The notes below the pieces were generated by a model. The model did not search any database, was not told the origin of the DNA, and worked only from the letters and a program-made list of their open reading frames with translations. Source: Clostridiales bacterium (GTDB taxonomy: Bacteria; Bacillota; Dethiobacteria; Dethiobacterales; Dethiobacteraceae). From it: 64,000 nucleotides of DNA. Position numbers and translations under genes: made by a program. This document shows positions 59,363 through 64,000 of the stretch, piece after piece. Location of the stretch: NCBI GenBank assembly GCA_018335855.1, contig JAGXRM010000060.1:1-64000 (forward strand), given 5' to 3'. Numbering within the stretch: the stretch's first letter is position 1; every line of letters starts with the position of its first letter.

Positions 59363-59838
59363 ACGATTTTATCCGTGTTAAAATTGCCGATTTAGCTGTG
59401 AGTAAGAATGACGGGGTGATTATTACAGTCGGGCTAGGATCCTGTGTAGGGATTGCTTTGTATGATCCGGCAGTAAAAGCGGCAGGGTTAGCCCATATCC
59501 TGCTGGCTGACAGCACAATGTTTAAGAACCAGTCGAATCCGGCAAAGTTTGCCGATACGGCCATTCCTTTGCTTGTTCAACAAATGGTCCATCTTGGGGC
59601 GCGACCCAGTCGATTACAGGCTAAAATTGCGGGCGGGAGCCAGCTTTTTTCATTTGAAAACAGTTTAATTTCTGTAGGGGAAAAGAATATTCGCATGGTG
59701 CGCAGTGTGCTGGAGAGTTTGCGGATACCTGTAATAGGTGAGGACTTGGGGGGTAGCGTGGGGAGGACAATGAAACTGTTTGTCCCTGACGGCAAGGTAC
59801 TAATATCCACAGTTGGCACCGGAGAGAAACAGCTGTAG
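59359..59838 (+). CDS. cheD: Chemoreceptor glutamine deamidase CheD
   Basis: A 159-residue deamidase that also activates CheC. The catalytic Cys29 (VGLGSCVGIALYD) and His46 (GLAHILL) are in place. ATG 59359 is preferred (GGAG 8 bases upstream) over GTG 59353. Confidence 0.95.
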   Translation: MNDFIRVKIADLAVSKNDGVIITVGLGSCVGIALYDPAVKAAGLAHILLADSTMFKNQSNPAKFADTAIPLLVQQMVHLGARPSRLQAKIAGGSQLFSFENSLISVGEKNIRMVRSVLESLRIPVIGEDLGGSVGRTMKLFVPDGKVLISTVGTGEKQL

Positions 59839-59850
59839 CGGGAGGATGCC

Positions 59851-60891
59851 ATGAAGCCGGTAAAAGTATTAATTGTAGATGATTCTGCGCTGATGCGTCG
59901 TATTATTCATGATATCATGGCAGGTGACCCCCGGTTTATAGTCGTAGGAACTGCCCGGGACGGTGTGGATGCTCTGGAGAAAATGGAGCGGTTGAGCCCC
60001 GATTTGGTTACCCTTGATGTGGAAATGCCTCGGATGGACGGGCTAGATACTTTAAAGGAAATTATGCGTCGTTATGGCACGCCTGTTATAATGCTTTCCA
60101 GCCTGACTCTCCATGGCAGCAGTGTAACAATGGAGGCACTGGCTTTAGGTGCTGTTGATTTTTTACCTAAGCCGCAAAATCTAGGTGTTGAAACCAGTAA
60201 GGATCTGGCGAGAGAACTGCTGGCAAAAGCTGCGGCTGCCGCTAAGATTAAAACTGTTACCCCATCTCCGTTACGCGTCGCCGTCAAAGTACCCAAAAAG
60301 TCGTCTGCACACGCTGTTGCTCCGAAGGTTGTGGCGATTGGCGCCTCAACTGGTGGCCCAAGAGCGCTGGAGGCGCTTGTGACAGAACTGCCCCATAACC
60401 TGTCTGCAGCTGTGTTGATTACACAACATATGCCTCCGAAATTCACATATGCACTGGCGAACCGATTGAATAATATTGCGGCGATTCGCATTAAAGAGGC
60501 GGAAAACGGCGAGCCAATTCTGACGGGTGTAGTCTATATCGCACCGGGAGATTACCATTTGACGGTGGACGGCAAACATTGTGTCCGGCTGACCCAGGAT
60601 TTGCCTGTGGAACATGTAAGGCCTTCAGCAACGGTGATGATGTTGTCCGTCGCAGAAATTTACCATGGAAATACTATCGGAGTTATTCTTACCGGTATGG
60701 GTAAAGATGGCGCGGATGGAATGATGGAAATTAAACGTCTGGGTGGTCGAACCTTGGCACAGGACGAAGAAAGCTCTGTCATCTTCAGTATGCCGCGGGC
60801 GTCCATCACTGCCGGGATCGTCGATTATGTATTACCATTGTCTCAGATAGCTGGAAAAATAAGCGAACTTTGCGGGAGGAACAGCAAATGA
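59851..60891 (+). CDS. cheB: Chemotaxis methylesterase CheB
   Basis: A 346-residue protein: receiver domain (VTLDVEMPRMDG phospho-Asp) and C-terminal methylesterase domain with the triad Ser in GASTGGPRALE, His in TQHMPPKF and Asp in GMGKDGADGM. It removes methyl groups from the MCP. RBS GGGAGGATG. Overlaps cheR. Confidence 0.96.
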   Translation: MKPVKVLIVDDSALMRRIIHDIMAGDPRFIVVGTARDGVDALEKMERLSPDLVTLDVEMPRMDGLDTLKEIMRRYGTPVIMLSSLTLHGSSVTMEALALGAVDFLPKPQNLGVETSKDLARELLAKAAAAAKIKTVTPSPLRVAVKVPKKSSAHAVAPKVVAIGASTGGPRALEALVTELPHNLSAAVLITQHMPPKFTYALANRLNNIAAIRIKEAENGEPILTGVVYIAPGDYHLTVDGKHCVRLTQDLPVEHVRPSATVMMLSVAEIYHGNTIGVILTGMGKDGADGMMEIKRLGGRTLAQDEESSVIFSMPRASITAGIVDYVLPLSQIAGKISELCGRNSK

Positions 60892-61670
60892 CCGCGATCA
60901 TGGATTACGAAATCTTTAAACAAAAAGTAAAGATAAAAGTCGGTCTTGATCTGGGCAGTTACAAAGAGCAGCAAATGCGCAGGCGGATTAATCAACTGAT
61001 GCAGCGTTATAATATATCGGCCTATGCTGAGTTTCTCGAACTGCTTGACAAGGATCCATCGATTTTAAAACACTTTACCGACTATCTGACGATTAATACC
61101 TCACAGTTTTTTCGGGACCCCGCGGTATATCAGGCACTGGAAACGGAATTACTTCCGAATGTGCTGAAAAAGGGTGAACCCGTTAAAATCTGGAGTGCCG
61201 GTTGTTCTATCGGCGCTGAACCATATTCCATTGCTATTTTGCTTCAGGAGAAGGCGCCGGGGGGAAATTGGCGCATTATGGCCACAGACTTTGATCTGAG
61301 TATCCTGGCTAAAGCAAAGGCAGGGATATATCCCGACAACACTTTGAGCAATGTGCCACAACGTTTTCGGCAGCGCCACTTTACAGAGCAGGACGGAAAT
61401 TTTATTCTCGATGAGAGAACAAAGTCCCTGATTCAGTTCAAGCAGCAAAATCTGCTGACCGACCGCTTTGAACCAAATTGTGACATTATTTTATGCCGTA
61501 ATGTATTTATCTACTTTACCGTGGAAACACAAGACGCTCTCATTACCCGGTTTACCCAAAGCCTGAAGCCCGATGGGTACTTTATTATTGGCTGCTCGGA
61601 AATGATTAGTGATCCTGCCCGCTTTAGACTGAGAAAGGTAAGGCCAGCCATATATCAGAAAATAAGCTAA
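60888..61670 (+). CDS. cheR: Chemotaxis methyltransferase CheR
   Basis: A 260-residue SAM-dependent methyltransferase acting on MCP glutamates. The SAM motif is KIWSAGCSIGAEPYSIAI; DIILCRNVFIYF is the post-I motif. ATG 60888 overlaps the cheB stop (ATGA) and follows GGGAGGAAC. It closes the chemotaxis operon; the following 96 bases hold no convincing terminator. Confidence 0.96.
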   Translation: MTAIMDYEIFKQKVKIKVGLDLGSYKEQQMRRRINQLMQRYNISAYAEFLELLDKDPSILKHFTDYLTINTSQFFRDPAVYQALETELLPNVLKKGEPVKIWSAGCSIGAEPYSIAILLQEKAPGGNWRIMATDFDLSILAKAKAGIYPDNTLSNVPQRFRQRHFTEQDGNFILDERTKSLIQFKQQNLLTDRFEPNCDIILCRNVFIYFTVETQDALITRFTQSLKPDGYFIIGCSEMISDPARFRLRKVRPAIYQKIS

Positions 61671-61766
61671 ATAATCGCTCAATCAATAAAAAAACAGCGT
61701 GTAAGCAGGAATGAAAGACGTTATGTAGAATTAATGTCAGACAGCGCCTGACAAGGGGGAAAACTC

Positions 61767-62198
61767 ATGAAAGTAAAGCAAATTTCGATTTTTTTGGAAA
61801 ATAAATCAGGCCGGCTCGCTGATGTGACGCGGACACTGGGTAGAGAAGATATCAATATCCGTGCATTATCTATCGCCGATACCACCGATTTTGGCATCCT
61901 TCGCCTCATTGTCAATCGGCCCGAAGAAGCGAACCGTGCTCTGAAAGAAGAGGGCTTTATGGTGAGTGAAACGGAAGTAATTGCGGTGGACGTTCCTGAC
62001 AGACCGGGCGGTTTGGCTCATGTTCTGGAAGTTCTCGGCGAAGCCGGTATTAATATTGAGTACCTCTACGCCTTTATCGGTAAAACATCGGACGAGGCTC
62101 TGGTCATCTTCCGGGTGGAAAATTGTGACGGCGCTATGCATGCGCTGCAAGCCAAAAATATCAAGGTTCTTGACGGTAATGAAGTCTACGCGCTTTAA
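61767..62198 (+). CDS. Double ACT-domain protein
   Basis: A 143-residue protein of two ACT domains (about 3-68 and 70-140; ENKSGRLADVTRTLGREDINI and DRPGGLAHVLEVLGEAGINI). ACT pairs bind amino acids and usually regulate enzymes. Such proteins are commonly encoded with phenylacetate-CoA ligase and indolepyruvate oxidoreductase, as here, suggesting aromatic amino acid sensing. RBS AAGGGGG. Confidence 0.9.
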   Translation: MKVKQISIFLENKSGRLADVTRTLGREDINIRALSIADTTDFGILRLIVNRPEEANRALKEEGFMVSETEVIAVDVPDRPGGLAHVLEVLGEAGINIEYLYAFIGKTSDEALVIFRVENCDGAMHALQAKNIKVLDGNEVYAL

Positions 62199-62207
62199 TA
62201 AAGTGTT

Positions 62208-62239
62208 ATGGCAGTATGGCAGTATGGTAGTGCGGTAGT
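62208..62239 (+). repeat. Four tandem 8-base repeats
   Basis: ATGGCAGT twice, then ATGGTAGT and GCGGTAGT, in the gap between the ACT gene and the ligase gene. Too short for CRISPR; probably slippage. Confidence 0.7.
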
Positions 62240-62252
62240 GTTTGGGGTTTTT

Positions 62253-62281
62253 CGGCACCGCATCTTTTTGTGGTGCCGTTT
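62253..62281 (+). terminator. Intrinsic terminator
   Basis: CGGCACCGCA and TGTGGTGCCG (one mismatch) around a TCTTTT loop, then TTTATTGTGTTTT. It may partly separate the ACT gene from the ligase. Confidence 0.7.
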
Positions 62282-62305
62282 ATTGTGTTTTAAAGGGGTG
62301 TAATT

Positions 62306-63610
62306 ATGATTTGGGAAAAAGAAATGGAAACGGCAGGCAGGGATGAACTGCGTACCGCCCAACTGCTTCGGTTGAAGCAGGTTGTGCACACGGTATATGA
62401 ATCTGTCCCTTATTATAAAGAACAGTTTGACAGTCACGGGATACATCCCGATGCATTAACGTCCCTGGATGACCTTGCGAAGTTTCCGTTCACCACGAAA
62501 GATGCGTTGCGCGATAATTACCCTTTTGGACTTTTCGCCAAACCCATGAAGGATATCATTAGACTGCACGCTTCTTCGGGGACCACAGGTAAGCCCATTG
62601 TGGTTGGATACACGGAAAACGACCTGCAGACCTGGTCCGGCTTAATTGCCCGGATTGCCACTATGGCCGGGGTTACCCGGGAAGATGTAGCTCAGATATG
62701 TTTTTCCTACGGTCTGTTTACCGGCGGGTTCGGCCTGCATTACGGTCTGGAAAAAGTAGGTGCCACTGTTGTGCCCGCATCTGTGGGAAACACAGAAAAA
62801 CAAATCATGCTCATCAAGGACTTTAACGTCACCGTATTGGTCTGTACTCCGTCTTATGCTCTGTACATGGCGGAAGTCGCCGGAGATATGGGCGTGGATC
62901 CGCGCACACTGCCACTAAAAACAGGGTTGTTTGGTGCCGAACCGTGGACGGAGAATATGAGGGTGCAGATTGAGGAGCGACTTAACCTGGTTGCCACCGA
63001 TAATTACGGACTCAGTGAAATTATGGGTCCCGGCGTTGCCGGTGAATGCCGGGAACGGGCGGGCCTGCATATTAACGAAGATCACTTTCTGGTGGAAGTG
63101 ATTGACCCCAATACCGGGGAGGTGCTCCCGGATGGCTCGGAGGGCGAACTGGTTTTTACGACATTGACGAAGGAAGGCTTCCCGGTTATCCGCTACCGGA
63201 CCAAAGATATATCCGTGATTAACAGAGAGCGGTGCGCCTGTGGGCGTACCACGGCCAGGATGCGCAAAGTATCAGGCCGCACCGACGATATGCTGATTAT
63301 CCGCGGGGTCAATGTCTTTCCGTCACAAATTGAAAGTGTCTTGATGGAAGTAGCCGAAGTGGCGCCCCATTATCTCATCGTTGTTGATAAGAAAAAAGGA
63401 TACCTGGACGACCTGGAAGTACACGTAGAGCTGAATCGCGAAAAATTTACCGGTTCTTTCCGGGATCTGGAGGACGTAGAGAAAAAAATCAGCCGAAAGC
63501 TGGCCAATGTCCTCACAGTCAGCGCCCGGGTTAAGCTCGTTGAACCAAAATCACTGGAACGTACCATGGGCAAAGCAAAACGGGTTATTGACAGACGAAA
63601 TGATGCGTAA
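62306..63610 (+). CDS. paaK: Phenylacetate-CoA ligase family protein
   Basis: A 434-residue adenylate-forming ligase of the PaaK family. The phosphate loop [16 protein letters not shown], the C-x-C segment ERCACGRT, the hinge [20 protein letters not shown] and the C-terminal [11 protein letters not shown] are visible. It converts an arylacetate (phenylacetate, indoleacetate) to its CoA ester, or the reverse with energy gain. It sits directly before the indolepyruvate oxidoreductase gene, which makes arylacetyl-CoA from arylpyruvates. RBS AAAGGGGTG. Confidence 0.93.
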   Translation: MIWEKEMETAGRDELRTAQLLRLKQVVHTVYESVPYYKEQFDSHGIHPDALTSLDDLAKFPFTTKDALRDNYPFGLFAKPMKDIIRLHASSGTTGKPIVVGYTENDLQTWSGLIARIATMAGVTREDVAQICFSYGLFTGGFGLHYGLEKVGATVVPASVGNTEKQIMLIKDFNVTVLVCTPSYALYMAEVAGDMGVDPRTLPLKTGLFGAEPWTENMRVQIEERLNLVATDNYGLSEIMGPGVAGECRERAGLHINEDHFLVEVIDPNTGEVLPDGSEGELVFTTLTKEGFPVIRYRTKDISVINRERCACGRTTARMRKVSGRTDDMLIIRGVNVFPSQIESVLMEVAEVAPHYLIVVDKKKGYLDDLEVHVELNREKFTGSFRDLEDVEKKISRKLANVLTVSARVKLVEPKSLERTMGKAKRVIDRRNDA

Positions 63611-63623
63611 AGGAGGACATGCA

Positions 63624-64000
63624 ATGAAAAAAGAATTAATGAGTGGTAATGAAGCCATAGCTCGCGGTGCCTTTGAAGCAGGAGTTCGATTTGCTGCCGC
63701 TTATCCCGGCACGCCCAGTACAGAAATTCTGGAGAATGTGGCCTTGTACAAAGAGATGGATGCACAATGGTCCGCTAATGAGAAAGTGGCACTGGAAGTG
63801 GGGATTGGAGCGTCTTTGGCCGGCTCCCGGGTACTGGTGGCAATGAAGCATGTGGGTGTAAATGTTGCTGCCGACCCGTTGCTGACGTTTGCTTATACCG
63901 GCGTAAACGGCGGGCTGGTGTTAGTGGCTGCCGACGACCCCGGCATGCACAGTTCTCAGAATGAGCAGGACAGCCGGCACTACGCCCGGTTGGCTAAAGT
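63624..64000 (+). CDS. iorA: Indolepyruvate:ferredoxin oxidoreductase alpha subunit, 5' part
   Basis: The first 125 codons of a gene cut by the window end. MKKELMSGNEAIARGAFEAG and AAAYPGTPSTEILENVA are the IorA N-terminus (pyrimidine-binding TPP region), followed by EKVALEVGIGASLAGSRVLVAMKHVGVNVAADPL. The enzyme oxidatively decarboxylates aryl-2-oxoacids to aryl-acetyl-CoA, reducing ferredoxin. RBS AAAGGAGG 13 bases after the ligase stop. Completeness cannot be judged. Confidence 0.92.
   Translation, partial: MKKELMSGNEAIARGAFEAGVRFAAAYPGTPSTEILENVALYKEMDAQWSANEKVALEVGIGASLAGSRVLVAMKHVGVNVAADPLLTFAYTGVNGGLVLVAADDPGMHSSQNEQDSRHYARLAK

Noticed and set aside
62208-62239. CRISPR array
   Set aside because: Four contiguous 8-base repeats without spacers; no cas genes.

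Overview
The window looks like chromosome of an anaerobic, endospore-forming, Gram-positive (Clostridia-type) bacterium. This is inferred from gene content. It carries a dipicolinate synthase B homologue, the Firmicutes-type flagellar set (FliY-like CheC/SpoA protein, SwrB-like protein, FlhF/FlhG, FliW/CsrA, the TIGR02530-type flagellar operon protein, CheC/CheD), and no P- or L-ring genes (flgA/flgH/flgI). Acyl-CoA and arylacetate-type metabolism dominates the flanks, as in syntrophic or amino-acid-oxidising clostridia. No rRNA, tRNA, CRISPR or complete insertion sequence was seen.

Layout. (1) 1-9.7 kb is a sigma-54 controlled carboxylic-acid module. A PAS-PAS-AAA+-HTH enhancer-binding protein is followed by three transcription units, each preceded by a clear -24/-12 promoter: two small membrane proteins with a sodium:solute symporter; an acyl-CoA synthetase; and enoyl-CoA hydratase, HMG-CoA lyase and acyl-CoA dehydrogenase. 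GATGCA-type repeats near these promoters are the probable enhancer sites. (2) 9.8-17.2 kb is mixed: a divergent pair of XRE-type regulators, an alpha/beta hydrolase, a FlK-type thioesterase, dapB with a dipicolinate synthase B gene, GAPDH, a phosphohexomutase, a VapBC-like toxin-antitoxin pair and an Hsp20. (3) 17.3-25.4 kb is the late flagellar block: flgM-flgN-flgK-flgL-fliW-csrA-hag-flaG-fliD-fliS. It has sigma-28 promoters before flgM and hag, and RNA hairpins suited to FliW/CsrA control. (4) 25.6-49.7 kb is the main flagellar operon. It starts with a class I cyclic-di-GMP (GEMM-I) riboswitch and terminator and runs flgB-flgC-fliE-FGHIJK-flgD-flgE-motAB-fliL-fliN-like-fliOPQR-flhB-flhA-flhF-flhG-PilZ-fliA-swrB-like-flgF-flgG. 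A 159-bp repeat element separates flgF from flgG. (5) 49.6-61.7 kb holds a reverse-strand FapA/DUF342 gene, then fliM, fliN, a FliY-like protein with duplicated CheC domains, cheW, an MCP without an extracellular sensor domain, and cheA, cheY, cheC, cheD, cheB, cheR. (6) 61.8-64 kb holds a double-ACT protein, a phenylacetate-CoA ligase family enzyme and the 5' end of an indolepyruvate:ferredoxin oxidoreductase alpha subunit gene, cut by the window edge.

How it fits together. FliA (sigma-28) and FlgM gate late genes. CsrA, antagonised by FliW, probably represses flagellin translation through a hairpin in the hag leader. Cyclic-di-GMP enters at the riboswitch and at the PilZ protein. The Che proteins feed CheY-P to a switch complex that here includes FliM, two FliN-like proteins and a double-CheC FliY. 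The flanking metabolic genes activate and oxidise organic acids. The most unusual items are the double-CheC FliY, the fliR/flhB junction without a canonical flhB start, a sigma-28-like promoter in front of hsp20, and the compact sigma-54 regulon with its candidate enhancer motif.
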